64,000 nt of DNA, from NCBI GenBank assembly GCA_023818965.1, contig JAMWCD010000005.1, forward strand, positions 186,001 to 250,000, in the 5' to 3' direction. The translations under genes and the position numbers were made by a program. How positions within the stretch are numbered: the first letter of the stretch is position 1; the number at the start of each line of letters is the position of its first letter. Below, piece after piece: positions 43,249 through 52,536 of this stretch. The notes under the pieces were generated by a model. The model saw only the letters and a program-made list of their open reading frames with translations, had not been told where the DNA came from and ran no database searches. This DNA comes from Candidatus Omnitrophota bacterium. GTDB lineage: Bacteria > Ratteibacteria > UBA8468 > B48-G9 > DTJG01.

Positions 43249-44055
43249 TTATTCCTTCAGAAAATCAGTAATTTCTCTCATAAGTGTTATGACATGGATA
43301 ACATTTTCTCTTTCAAAAATCGGAATTTTTCTCGTCTCAGTAATAATTTTTTTCTCATCAATAAGATTTTCTTCTTTTGTTATCAAAATTTCACCTGTAT
43401 TGAAAATCCTTTGATACTCCTTCCTGATTTTTTCATCAAGAAATGGATAAACATCGAAAAGTTTTTTGTTCACCATATCTGTTTCAAACCCAAGTATTCT
43501 GCACCATTTTCTCATAGTTTCGTTACAATACAGGATTGTATAATCAGTATCAATGATATGCACTGCCTCTGGAAGAAGATTGAAAATCCTTGCAAGGACT
43601 TTTTCTGTCTCATGAGGAACAAAATCTTTTTTAAATACCTCTGTTCCAAAACTAATTGTTTTCGCAATATTTATACCCTCTTGAATGTAGGCATTCCTCC
43701 ATAAAAAAAGTTTTATTGTCCTGTATTTTGTCATAACAGGATTTTCATAATATTCATACGGATTCACATAACCCTCAATAATTTTATTGAAAACAAATTT
43801 CAGATTCTCTCTGACATTTTCTGGTATACATTTGTCAAACCAGTTTTCTCCAATTAAATTCTCCACTGAATAACCAAGAATTTTTGCACCATTTTCATTG
43901 ATGAATTCAATAATACCAAATTTATTAAGAACCACAATGATTCCAGGAAAATAAGAAACAATATTTTTGTATTGCTGAAGTTCTGTGGTGATTTGGTTTA
44001 TCTGTGCATCTTTAAGTAAAACAAATTGTTTCAACCTTTGAATGTCTTCTTCCAT
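43249..44055 (-). CDS. Double PAS-domain sensor protein without output domain
   Basis: A 268-residue protein with a short coiled coil (1-30), PAS-1 (about 30-135: GIIVVLNKFGIIEFINENGA, then ILGYSVENLIG) and PAS-2 (about 155-265: EAVHIIDTDYTILYCNETMR). No kinase, GGDEF or HTH follows. I chose the ATG at 44055 because GGAG lies 5 nt upstream; the frame is open 16 codons further. It may sense a small molecule or redox state for the flanking methyltransferase genes. Confidence 0.85.
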   Translation of the reverse strand: MEEDIQRLKQFVLLKDAQINQITTELQQYKNIVSYFPGIIVVLNKFGIIEFINENGAKILGYSVENLIGENWFDKCIPENVRENLKFVFNKIIEGYVNPYEYYENPVMTKYRTIKLFLWRNAYIQEGINIAKTISFGTEVFKKDFVPHETEKVLARIFNLLPEAVHIIDTDYTILYCNETMRKWCRILGFETDMVNKKLFDVYPFLDEKIRKEYQRIFNTGEILITKEENLIDEKKIITETRKIPIFERENVIHVITLMREITDFLKE

Positions 44056-44188
44056 ATTGCTCCTTTTCAAGGAAATATTACCAGAAAAATGTGATTTTTT
44101 CAATATCTATTGTAAGTAGAATAGAATCCTGATAAAAAAGTCCGTTGAAGATATCATGTGACATTCAAAGAAATTCTGAATTTGAACA

Positions 44189-45271
44189 TTAATATCTCAG
44201 AGTAGAATGCTGTAAGGCTGCTTCATACATCGTGATGATATTTTCGGCAGGTACATCTGCCTGTATATTGTGCGATGGCGCAAAAATATACCCACCGTTT
44301 TCTCCGAGTATGTCAATGCATCTTTTGACTTCCTCGATTATTTTCTCCTTCGTGCCAAAAGGAAGAACCTTCTGAACGTCCACTGCTCCATGAAAGCAAA
44401 TATATTTACCGAATTCTTTCTTTAATTCTTTTAAATCCATCTGGGTTGCTGTATGTTGAATCGGATTCAAAATATCAAGACCAATTTCAATAAGGTCAGG
44501 AATAAAAATTTTTATACTTCCACATGAATGTAGCATTGCTTTAATTCCGTACTGATGACAGAGTTCTATCATCTTCTTTAATGGTTGCTTGAAAAATTGT
44601 CTGAATGTTTCAATGCCTATCAATGGACCTGTTTGTGTTCCAAAATCATCACCCATCATAAAAATATCAATATTTTTTGAGTAGTTTTCAAAAATTTTTT
44701 TGTTCAGCAGGTAGTGGAACTCAAAAAGTTTTCCTGTAAGTGCCTCAGCGATTTTTTGATTTGTAACAAGATCCAGCAAAAAATTCTCAAATCCCCTTAA
44801 ATACATTGCCAGTTTAAAAAAACTCGTGCGAGTACTCAATCTATCGCCTGTAAATATAATTGCAAAATCACAGAATACTGCAAGTTTTGCCTTTTCTATA
44901 TCAAAATTCGAAATATCAGGAAGTTTAAATTTTTCTATTTCTTTTTCATTTTCCATGCTGGCAAGCGGATTATTCACAACTTCAAGATACTCACCAATCC
45001 TTTTTCTTGTTACTCCCCATATATCAACAAAATGCTGATGATCAAGCTTTTTTTGATAACTTCCATCTGATTGCTTTTCAAAATCTGCCATATTGATATC
45101 AAAGCCAGCATATCTAATATCAATGTTAAGTTTCTTCAAAATGTCTTCTTCTGACAAGGAAAAATACCTGCATATTTTGTTCATTGTTTCACCAGTAGCC
45201 CACCAGTCAAATGGAACTCTATCAGTGCAAAAATGCCTGATTGCCTGTAAAACCCTATCTTTTGGTTTCAT
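44189..45271 (-). CDS. URO-D-fold methyltransferase-like protein
   Basis: A 360-residue uroporphyrinogen-decarboxylase-family protein: KPKDRVLQAIRH start, MMGDDFGTQTGPLI, the metal-site-like KAMLHSCGSIKIFIPDLIEI, ILNPIQHTA, YICFHGAVDVQKVL and the closing GGYIFAPSHNIQADVPAENI. The His and Cys in HSCG and downstream residues resemble the zinc site of corrinoid methyltransferases. AGGAGG lies 7 nt before the ATG. It is only distantly similar to the 42114-43223 paralogue. Confidence 0.88.
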   Translation of the reverse strand: MKPKDRVLQAIRHFCTDRVPFDWWATGETMNKICRYFSLSEEDILKKLNIDIRYAGFDINMADFEKQSDGSYQKKLDHQHFVDIWGVTRKRIGEYLEVVNNPLASMENEKEIEKFKLPDISNFDIEKAKLAVFCDFAIIFTGDRLSTRTSFFKLAMYLRGFENFLLDLVTNQKIAEALTGKLFEFHYLLNKKIFENYSKNIDIFMMGDDFGTQTGPLIGIETFRQFFKQPLKKMIELCHQYGIKAMLHSCGSIKIFIPDLIEIGLDILNPIQHTATQMDLKELKKEFGKYICFHGAVDVQKVLPFGTKEKIIEEVKRCIDILGENGGYIFAPSHNIQADVPAENIITMYEAALQHSTLRY

Positions 45272-45283
45272 ACTGATTTCCTC

Positions 45284-46057
45284 CTATCTTGAAAATATTT
45301 TGTAAAGAAAATAAAAAGCCAGTGGCACAAAAAAAACAGAGAAAAAAATGAAAGAAGTGAGAAAAGATGCATTTTTTATGTACCAGACGAAAAATGAAAC
45401 CACAATCATTAAAACAACGGCAAAAATTAAATTTTTTTTCAGATCACTGCTACTGCGTAAAATTTCATGTTTTACTGCTTTTATCGATGGCTTCAATGCT
45501 CCGCACGACCTGCATTTCTCCTGGCTGGAAGAATTTGTCATACTGCATTCAGGACATATCCAGAGTTTCTTTTGTTTCAAAAGGATTTCCTGTTTTGCAA
45601 CATTTATCTTATGGACTATTTCTGGTGTTTCTCTGATTTCCCTTGCCTTTCTATAATAAATCAGTGCCTTATCAAAATCCTGACGGCTAAGATAAATGTC
45701 TCCAGCCCTTTCAAATCCTGAACCATTATTGAACCTTCCTGCTGATTGAATGGCTTTCAAAATTTCTACCTTTAATTTTTTTTCTTCATCCTGCCTTTCA
45801 ATAAACTGATTGATTTTGATGATAAGAAAATAAATAGATACAGGTATTAGTGGCGAGAAAAATATAAATCTTTGTGGAAATTTTCCTGCAATGCTAAAAA
45901 AACATAAAACAAGGCAACCCAGTGTTATAATTTCGAGAAAGAGAAAATTTGCAAATGAAATATGGGTTTCCTGAGGATAACTAAACCATATCCACCATGA
46001 TTCTACTGCAATGATTGTAATGGCAAGAACATAAATTACAGGTGTAAGTCCGCTCAT
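45284..46057 (-). CDS. Membrane protein with TPR-like segment and zinc ribbon
   Basis: A 257-residue protein: two or three N-terminal TM helices (about 8-90), a cytoplasmic TPR-like hairpin (GDIYLSRQDFDKALIYYRKA), a zinc ribbon (CPECSMTNSSSQEKCRSCG, two CxxC pairs), and two TM helices at the C-terminus (about 210-253). Family not recognised. It lies 3 nt from the DUF3109 gene and 12 nt from the URO-D gene, in one minus-strand run. Confidence 0.75.
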   Translation of the reverse strand: MSGLTPVIYVLAITIIAVESWWIWFSYPQETHISFANFLFLEIITLGCLVLCFFSIAGKFPQRFIFFSPLIPVSIYFLIIKINQFIERQDEEKKLKVEILKAIQSAGRFNNGSGFERAGDIYLSRQDFDKALIYYRKAREIRETPEIVHKINVAKQEILLKQKKLWICPECSMTNSSSQEKCRSCGALKPSIKAVKHEILRSSSDLKKNLIFAVVLMIVVSFFVWYIKNASFLTSFIFFSVFFVPLAFYFLYKIFSR

Positions 46058-46060
46058 ATA

Positions 46061-46630
46061 TCATTCCGATAATTTTGCAAATCCCTTTTTTGAAATCTTT
46101 CTCAATTTTTCAACAAATTCTGCGCCATATTTTCTTTCAAGGGCATCTGAAACAAATTCAAAAAGCAGTGGAGAAGAATCCTGTGATTTACAATGACATA
46201 TATCCCATCGCTCATAAACAAGCCCTTCAAAAATTCCAAATTTCCTCACCCTTACTGGATAAAGGTGACAGGATACAGGCTTCCTGAAATCAATTTTTCC
46301 TTCCCTCCACGCGATTTCAATCCCGCAATAAACGATCCCATTTTTCTCTGTAGCATAAACACACCAGCCGTTTTCTGCAAGCGGAGTTTCAATACCACCC
46401 AGCATGTTTTTCACCCATAAACCATTTTTCTCAATCGCATTCAAAGATGATGGACTCAGATATTTTGAAACAGCAGGGAAAATCGTTGAAAGTATTTCCG
46501 GCTCATTATTTTCAAGAGGTGCTCCTCCTGTGCCTTCGCAACAACACATTCCTTTGCATTCTGTAATATTACATGCAAATCTCGTAACCAGAATCTCTGC
46601 GCTTATAAGAATTCTTCCTATGAGAACCAT
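46061..46630 (-). CDS. DUF3109-like cysteine-rich protein
   Basis: A 189-residue protein with many cysteines: FACNITECKGMCCCEGTGGA, NGWCVYA, VYCGIEIAW, PVSCHLYPVR and WDICHCKS. This matches the DUF3109/YkgJ-like group thought to bind zinc or an Fe-S cluster. Exact role unknown. It follows DUF1854 by 2 nt. Confidence 0.82.
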   Translation of the reverse strand: MVLIGRILISAEILVTRFACNITECKGMCCCEGTGGAPLENNEPEILSTIFPAVSKYLSPSSLNAIEKNGLWVKNMLGGIETPLAENGWCVYATEKNGIVYCGIEIAWREGKIDFRKPVSCHLYPVRVRKFGIFEGLVYERWDICHCKSQDSSPLLFEFVSDALERKYGAEFVEKLRKISKKGFAKLSE

Positions 46631-46632
46631 TA

Positions 46633-47166
46633 TTACCAGTAAATGAACCGAGTAAAAAGTTCCTGCTCCATTCTGCTGAGTTTTGAAATATCCCTGATCA
46701 CATATCTATCTTCAAAAATATCAATAAGTATTTTCCCTTTGCCTCCAAAATCATATGCATATCTTGTTTCCCATCTCATTGAAAATTGTTTTGGACCCTT
46801 GTCTGTTTCAACATCAAAAAATAAAAGTCCGTATGCAAATTTAATGGAGTTTATTGCAAGAATTTCAAATGAAAAATACTGTCTTTTCAGTGCTTCAATA
46901 ATCAATTTTTTTGATTCTTCTGGTAACTGCTCAATATCCTCTATCATACCAATTTCAAATTCCCTGTCTTTTTCATCATAAGCAAAAAGAGAAATATATT
47001 TATTCGGTTGTGTTACAGGAAATGCCGCCACAGCAAAAACCCCTCTGTAAAGAGACCCATCTTCAAGCATCACATGAATTGTTTCAAAAGTACCCCTAAA
47101 AATCTTGATTTTTTTTGGATCAAGAAAAACGATTTCAGGTTTTTCAATTTTTTCTTGTTCCATCAT
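46633..47166 (-). CDS. DUF1854 protein
   Basis: A 177-residue all-beta-looking protein: PKKIKIFRGTFETIHVMLED, GVFAVAAFPVTQPNKYISLF, EIGMIEDIEQLPEESK and WETRYAYDFGGKGKILI... match the DUF1854 family, often next to an ABC transporter and in several bacteria linked with cyanophycin metabolism. The ABC gene's stop overlaps its start as TAATG, with GAGGTG just upstream, so the two are translationally coupled and probably act together. Confidence 0.82.
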   Translation of the reverse strand: MMEQEKIEKPEIVFLDPKKIKIFRGTFETIHVMLEDGSLYRGVFAVAAFPVTQPNKYISLFAYDEKDREFEIGMIEDIEQLPEESKKLIIEALKRQYFSFEILAINSIKFAYGLLFFDVETDKGPKQFSMRWETRYAYDFGGKGKILIDIFEDRYVIRDISKLSRMEQELFTRFIYW

Positions 47167-49385
47167 TAGATCACCTCTGTTTCAATGCTTGTTAATTTTA
47201 ACTGCATCATGACAAGTCGATAATAAATGCCTTTCTTTTCCATAAGCTGGTGATGATTTCCTGATTCAACAATTCTTCCGTTGTCAACAACAAGAATTTT
47301 ATCAGCATCCTTTAATGTTGAAAGGCGATGTGCAACTACAATTGTTGTTCTATTTTTACACAAAATTGCAAGTGCATCCTGAATTTTTTTCTCTGATTCT
47401 GTATCAACTGATGATGTTGCTTCGTCGAGTATAAGAATTGGAGGGTCACATAAAAGAGCCCTGGCAATTCCTATTCTTTGTTTTTCTCCACCTGAAATAC
47501 CAGCACCATGCTCACGTAAATACAAATCATATCCCATAGGAAGTTTCATTATAAAATCGTGACAGTTTGCTGCTTTTGAAGCATTCAATATTTCCTTAAA
47601 GGTTGCATCGGGTCTTCCATAGAGAATGTTCTCTGCAATGCTGGCTCTAAAAAGAAATGGCTCCTGCAAAACAAGACCAATCTGTCTACGTAAATCATAC
47701 GATGAAATATCACGTATATCCTTTCCATCTATGTATATTGCTCCTTCCTGAACATCATAAAACCTGCAAATTAAATTGACAAGCGTGGTTTTCCCTGAAC
47801 CACTTTTGCCAACAATCCCAACCAGTTGTCCTGGTTCAATCTCAAATGAAACATCTTTGATAATTGGTTGATATGGGTCATAACCAAACGTCACATGCTC
47901 AAATTTAATGTGTCCCTTAATATGAGGCATTCTGATTGCATTTGGAGAATCCTTTAATTGTGGTTCAGTATCAAAAATTTCAAAAATTCTGTGACTTGCA
48001 GTTACAAAACTACTTACCCAGTTTGACATCAATGCCATCTGAGAAAGTGGTGCATAAAACATACTGGTATAACTCAAAAATGCCATAAGTTGTCCAAGAG
48101 TAAATCCTTGATTTTCAAGTACTGCTTTTCCGCCAGCATACCAGACAATTAATCCTCCTGTACTGAACAAAAATGTCATCATCGGATTAAATTTTGCAAC
48201 ATTGATACCAACCCTTCTGTTGGAATCCCTTAAATTTGCAGCCATTGATTCAAATCTTCTAATTTCCTTTTCTTCCTGAGCAAATGCCTTTACCACCCTG
48301 ATACCTGAGAGAACAATATTAAGAAACCTTGAAATTTTTGCCTGGCTATCCCACAACTTAAAATTCATTGGGTATATCCTGTTCCAGAAAAAATAAGTAC
48401 CAAACATTACAAGAGGTACAGGTATCAGGACATAAAATGCAAGGCGTGCATTAATAAAAAATAACATCAATCCAATTCCTGCAATAAGGAAAAGATTCAA
48501 AAGGAATCCCTGTCCTGCCTGAGTAACAAAGCCATGGAATGCTTCAACGTCAGAAGAAAATCTCGTCATCAATGTGCCAACTGATTGCTGGTCATAATAA
48601 TCAACAGAAAGTTCCTGGAGTTTTCTGAATAGTTTTTTTCTCAAATCAAATGTAATCAATGTACCGACAGATGTTGTTAGTGTGCCAACAACCATATTGA
48701 TTAATGCCCTTGTCAGTTCTGCACTTACAAGAGCCACCACAATCCATATGAGCCAGTCAACATGTCTTCTTGTGGTCAAAACCTCATCAACAAGAATCTG
48801 TGTAAGTTTTGGTGGAACAAGGTTCAATCCAACAGAAATAAACATTAATATCAAAACAATAATGACCCAGTGAAGATATGGTTCAAGCAAAACGATAACC
48901 CTGAAAAGAATCGGACCCTGTCTTGCACATCTTGGACATACTGCTCTTTCTGTCTGAAGTGGCAGTCCACAAACAGGACATGTCATTGGATGTGGCTCAT
49001 TGATATATTCATCAGAAACAGGTTTTCCCTGTTTGAGAAGTTCAAGTTGAACAATGAATCTGCTGAATTTATATCTCAAACCATTTGTAAATCTAACAAT
49101 ATCAATAAAAAACTCATCAATTTTTGCCTGAAGATAAGCACTACCAATGGATGCCCTGATTCTTAATTTTTTTATCTTTTCAAGTTGTAAATCAAATTCT
49201 TCATGCATTCCCTTCTGAGGAATTATTAACAATCTCTTATCAGTGGCAATGATCCATATCTCTGCAGGATTACCTGTAAAATCAAGGTCAGCAACAGTGT
49301 TTAGTTTTATATCTGATGCAGAAAGACCTTTTTCTCTTAATTTCGCCCAAACACCTTCAGGAATTTTCTGACTGTTGTTCTCCAT
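47166..49385 (-). CDS. ABC-type exporter (fused permease-ATPase) with N-terminal zinc-ribbon domain
   Basis: A 739-residue half-transporter. Residues 1-about 120 are a soluble PH-like domain, followed by a zinc ribbon (CPVCGLPLQTERAVCPRC). The six-TM exporter domain runs about 140-460 and the nucleotide-binding domain about 490-739: Walker A GIVGKSGSGKTTLV, Q-loop LVLQEPFLF, signature ISGGEKQRIGIARALL, Walker B ILILDEATSSVD and H-loop VVAHRLST. I chose 49385 because GGAGGTGG lies upstream; an ATG six codons earlier overlaps that site. With DUF1854 it resembles the transporter pair seen beside cyanophycin genes; no such genes are here. Confidence 0.88.
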   Translation of the reverse strand: MENNSQKIPEGVWAKLREKGLSASDIKLNTVADLDFTGNPAEIWIIATDKRLLIIPQKGMHEEFDLQLEKIKKLRIRASIGSAYLQAKIDEFFIDIVRFTNGLRYKFSRFIVQLELLKQGKPVSDEYINEPHPMTCPVCGLPLQTERAVCPRCARQGPILFRVIVLLEPYLHWVIIVLILMFISVGLNLVPPKLTQILVDEVLTTRRHVDWLIWIVVALVSAELTRALINMVVGTLTTSVGTLITFDLRKKLFRKLQELSVDYYDQQSVGTLMTRFSSDVEAFHGFVTQAGQGFLLNLFLIAGIGLMLFFINARLAFYVLIPVPLVMFGTYFFWNRIYPMNFKLWDSQAKISRFLNIVLSGIRVVKAFAQEEKEIRRFESMAANLRDSNRRVGINVAKFNPMMTFLFSTGGLIVWYAGGKAVLENQGFTLGQLMAFLSYTSMFYAPLSQMALMSNWVSSFVTASHRIFEIFDTEPQLKDSPNAIRMPHIKGHIKFEHVTFGYDPYQPIIKDVSFEIEPGQLVGIVGKSGSGKTTLVNLICRFYDVQEGAIYIDGKDIRDISSYDLRRQIGLVLQEPFLFRASIAENILYGRPDATFKEILNASKAANCHDFIMKLPMGYDLYLREHGAGISGGEKQRIGIARALLCDPPILILDEATSSVDTESEKKIQDALAILCKNRTTIVVAHRLSTLKDADKILVVDNGRIVESGNHHQLMEKKGIYYRLVMMQLKLTSIETEVI

Positions 49386-49491
49386 TTCTGCTGCCACCTC
49401 CATTTTATTACATAAGTATAAGTCCGGGTAAAAAAAATTTCAATACCCGGGGCATTGTCTCATTCATCAAAAAAGAATACTCTCAAGAAAA

Positions 49492-49520
49492 TTGAAATAA
49501 TATGCAAAATCTGGTATCAT
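49492..49520 (+). promoter_or_regulatory. Promoter of the P-type ATPase operon
   Basis: TTGAAA (49492-49497), a 17-bp spacer and TATCAT (49515-49520), 27 nt before the ATG at 49548. Confidence 0.4.
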
Positions 49521-49547
49521 AAAAAGCAAACCCGCATTCCGAAAAAA

Positions 49548-52259
49548 ATGGAAAAACCCTGGACACTGGAAATAAATGAAGTTGCAAGACAACTGAAAAC
49601 CGATATCTCGACAGGATTGACTGAGCAAGAAGCAAAGTATCGGTTGTCAACCTATGGATATAATAAACTGGTTGAAAGAAAAAAGAAACACCCTGTGTTT
49701 CTTTTCTTCGACCAGTTCAAAAGTTTTATTATCTGGGTACTTATCATTGCTGCAATCATAGCAGGTTTCCTTCAAGAATGGATTGATACATTTGCAATCA
49801 TTGGCATCGTAATATTAAACTCAATCCTTGGATTCCTTCAGGAATTTAAGGCAGAAAAAGCACTTGAAGCACTGAAAAAACTCTTCACTTTGTACTCAAA
49901 AGTCCTCCGCGATGGACAATTAAAAACCATTCCGTCAACAATGCTTGTTCCAGGGGATATCATAGAGATTGAAGCAGGTGATAATATTCCTGCTGACTGT
50001 CGTGTTATATGGCACACTACAAATTTTACAGTTCAGGAAGCAAGTTTGACAGGAGAATCCAGCCCTGTAATAAAAACAAACATTGCACTTGATGAACCCG
50101 ATGTCATTATTGCAGAAAGAGCCAATATGGTTTATATGGGAACAAATGTTGCATCAGGACGGGCTCGTTGTATCGTCATAAATACAGGCATGAATACAGA
50201 ACTTGGAAAAATTACTGAAATGATTGAAGAGGCAACATATGAAAAAACACCACTTCAAAAAAAACTTGAAAATTTTGGCAGGATTCTTGTCTATATTTGT
50301 TTTTTCATCGTCGGCATCATTTTTCTTCTTGAATGGTTAAGAGGTGGAAAACTCATTGATGTTTTCTTGACTGCTGTAAGTCTGGCTGTTGCTGCAATTC
50401 CTGAAGGACTGCCAGCAGTTGTAACCATTGGACTTGCCCTTGGTGTACAGAAAATGGCAAAAAGAAATGTGCTAATAAGAAAACTGCCTTCTGTTGAAAC
50501 CCTTGGTTGTGCTACAACAATTTGTACTGATAAGACAGGGACAATGACAAAAAATGAAATGACTGTTACCAGAATTTATGCTGACAGAAAGATTTTCTCA
50601 ATAACCGGTATTGGATATACAATCAAGGGCAAATTTTTATCAGATGAAAAAGAAATTGAACCCGGCAGTTTTCATTCCCTCAGGAAATCATTAATCTGTG
50701 CGGTGGTTTGCAATGGAGCAAGAATAAATATAAACGACCAATCCATAACGACTGCAGGAGACCCAACAGAAATTGCACTTCTTGTTGCAGCAGCAAAGGG
50801 AGGAATTTTCAGGGATGAAATTGAAAAACAATACGAAATGATTGATGAAATACCCTTTGATTCAGAAAGAAAAAGGATGACAGTCATTGCAAAAAAACAC
50901 AATGATCTCTATGCCTTTATCAAAGGAGCCCCTGATATCCTGCTTGATTTATGTTCTTTCATAGAAGAAAATCAAACCATTAAACCGCTGGATGATTCAA
51001 TAAAAAAGGAAATTACCCAAATAATAGAGGATTTCTCAAAACAATCACTGAGGGTCCTTGCAACTGGATACAGACAGATTGAACCAGGAACACAAATCAC
51101 TGAAAAAAATATTGAAAGGAATATTATACTTACGGGTTTATTTGCTATGATTGACCCTCCGCGAGAAGAAGCAAAAATTGCCATAAAAAAATGCAAAAAG
51201 GCAGGCATAAAAGTCAAGATGGTTACTGGTGATCATAAATTATCAGCAGTGGCGATCGCAAAACAACTCAGTTTACTTGAAAATGAACAGGATGTTATTA
51301 CAGGGCAAGAGATAGAAAAGATAGGGATTGAACAATTTAAAAAAATGGCAAGTCATATCAGTGTCTATGCAAGGGTCTCGCCACATCATAAACTAATGAT
51401 TGTGAAAGCATTGAAAGAAAACAATGAAATTGTTGCAATGACTGGAGATGGTGTGAATGATGCACCAGCAGTGAAAGAAGCAAACATTGGCATCGCCATG
51501 GGTATTACTGGAACAGACGTTACAAAAGAAGTTTCTGATATGGTAATAACCGATGATAATTTTGTTTCAATCGTTGCAGCAGTTGAAGAAGGCAGGGGCA
51601 TTTATGAAAACATCAGAAAATTTGTCTATTTTCTTCTCTCAACAAATACAGGCGAAATAATGGTGATGTTTTTTTCAGCACTTTTAAATATGCCAGTACC
51701 ACTTGTTCCAATTCAAATTCTCTGGATTAACATTGCTACAGATGGATTGCCTGCACTGGCTCTTGGAGTTGACCCGGTAAGTCCTGAAATTATGGAAAAA
51801 CCCCCGAGAAAACCAGACGAACCAATATTAAACTGGAAACTTGGCAGGATGATTATTTTTCAGGGTTTTGTTATTTCTGTCTGCGTACTTGCGATTTTCG
51901 CCTATGCACTTTTTGTAAAAGAAACGTCCATGGTAAAAGCAAGAACAATGGCATTCTTTGTTCTTGCCTGCACACAACTGTTTCATTCATTTAACTGTAG
52001 AAGTGAAAAACATTCCATTTTTCACCTGAAATTCACATCAAATATGAAACTTGTCTACGCAAATATTCTTTCATTAATCACGCTGGTCGCCATTATTTAT
52101 GTTCCTGTTACAAGAATTATTTTTAAAACTGAAATATTGCAATATCAGGAACTTTTACTTGTGATAATGGTATCAAGTATACCTTTATGGTTGACTGAAT
52201 TTATAAAATTCGTGATGAGAAAGAATGAATCAAAGGTCTCTATTCAGGGGGAAAAATGA
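49548..52259 (+). CDS. Cation-transporting P-type ATPase (calcium-type, P2)
   Basis: A 903-residue P2-type ATPase: N-terminal cation_ATPase_N (WTLEINEVARQLKTDISTGL), TGES in the actuator (SLTGESSPV), IPEGLP in TM4, phosphorylated Asp328 in CTDKTGTMTKNEM, KGAPD in the N-domain, MVTGDHKLSA and TGDGVNDAPAV, then the C-terminal TM bundle (VPIQILWINIATDGLPALAL). It pumps calcium or a related cation out of the cytoplasm. I prefer the ATG at 49548 because it gives the family N-terminus; the frame is open 31 codons further upstream. It overlaps the ACT gene by ATGA. Confidence 0.93.
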   Translation: MEKPWTLEINEVARQLKTDISTGLTEQEAKYRLSTYGYNKLVERKKKHPVFLFFDQFKSFIIWVLIIAAIIAGFLQEWIDTFAIIGIVILNSILGFLQEFKAEKALEALKKLFTLYSKVLRDGQLKTIPSTMLVPGDIIEIEAGDNIPADCRVIWHTTNFTVQEASLTGESSPVIKTNIALDEPDVIIAERANMVYMGTNVASGRARCIVINTGMNTELGKITEMIEEATYEKTPLQKKLENFGRILVYICFFIVGIIFLLEWLRGGKLIDVFLTAVSLAVAAIPEGLPAVVTIGLALGVQKMAKRNVLIRKLPSVETLGCATTICTDKTGTMTKNEMTVTRIYADRKIFSITGIGYTIKGKFLSDEKEIEPGSFHSLRKSLICAVVCNGARININDQSITTAGDPTEIALLVAAAKGGIFRDEIEKQYEMIDEIPFDSERKRMTVIAKKHNDLYAFIKGAPDILLDLCSFIEENQTIKPLDDSIKKEITQIIEDFSKQSLRVLATGYRQIEPGTQITEKNIERNIILTGLFAMIDPPREEAKIAIKKCKKAGIKVKMVTGDHKLSAVAIAKQLSLLENEQDVITGQEIEKIGIEQFKKMASHISVYARVSPHHKLMIVKALKENNEIVAMTGDGVNDAPAVKEANIGIAMGITGTDVTKEVSDMVITDDNFVSIVAAVEEGRGIYENIRKFVYFLLSTNTGEIMVMFFSALLNMPVPLVPIQILWINIATDGLPALALGVDPVSPEIMEKPPRKPDEPILNWKLGRMIIFQGFVISVCVLAIFAYALFVKETSMVKARTMAFFVLACTQLFHSFNCRSEKHSIFHLKFTSNMKLVYANILSLITLVAIIYVPVTRIIFKTEILQYQELLLVIMVSSIPLWLTEFIKFVMRKNESKVSIQGEK

Positions 52260-52534
52260 AAAAGGAAATACTTTTTATCACAGTGATAGGTAAAGACAGA
52301 AAAGGGATTGTGGCAAATATTTCAAATTGTCTGTACAAAATGAATATCAACATAGAGGACATCACCCAGAAAATTGTAAGAAACTATTTTGTGATGGCGA
52401 TGCTTGTAGACATTAAGGATGCAAATTGCTCAATTGAAAAGATTTCAGAGCAACTTCAAAAAATCGGAAAAGAAATGGAATTAATTATTCAGGTACAACA
52501 TGAAAACATTTTTAAAATGATGCACAGGATATAA
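52256..52534 (+). CDS. ACT-domain protein (UPF0237 type)
   Basis: The 92 residues form one ACT domain: LFITVIGKDRKGIVANISNC, then NINIEDITQKIVRNYFVMAM. Such proteins sit beside UPF0210 genes in many prokaryotes and probably sense an amino acid or regulate the partner. Overlap with the ATPase stop (ATGA) and a 2-nt gap to UPF0210 make one operon. Confidence 0.9.
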   Translation: MKKEILFITVIGKDRKGIVANISNCLYKMNINIEDITQKIVRNYFVMAMLVDIKDANCSIEKISEQLQKIGKEMELIIQVQHENIFKMMHRI

Positions 52535-52536
52535 TT

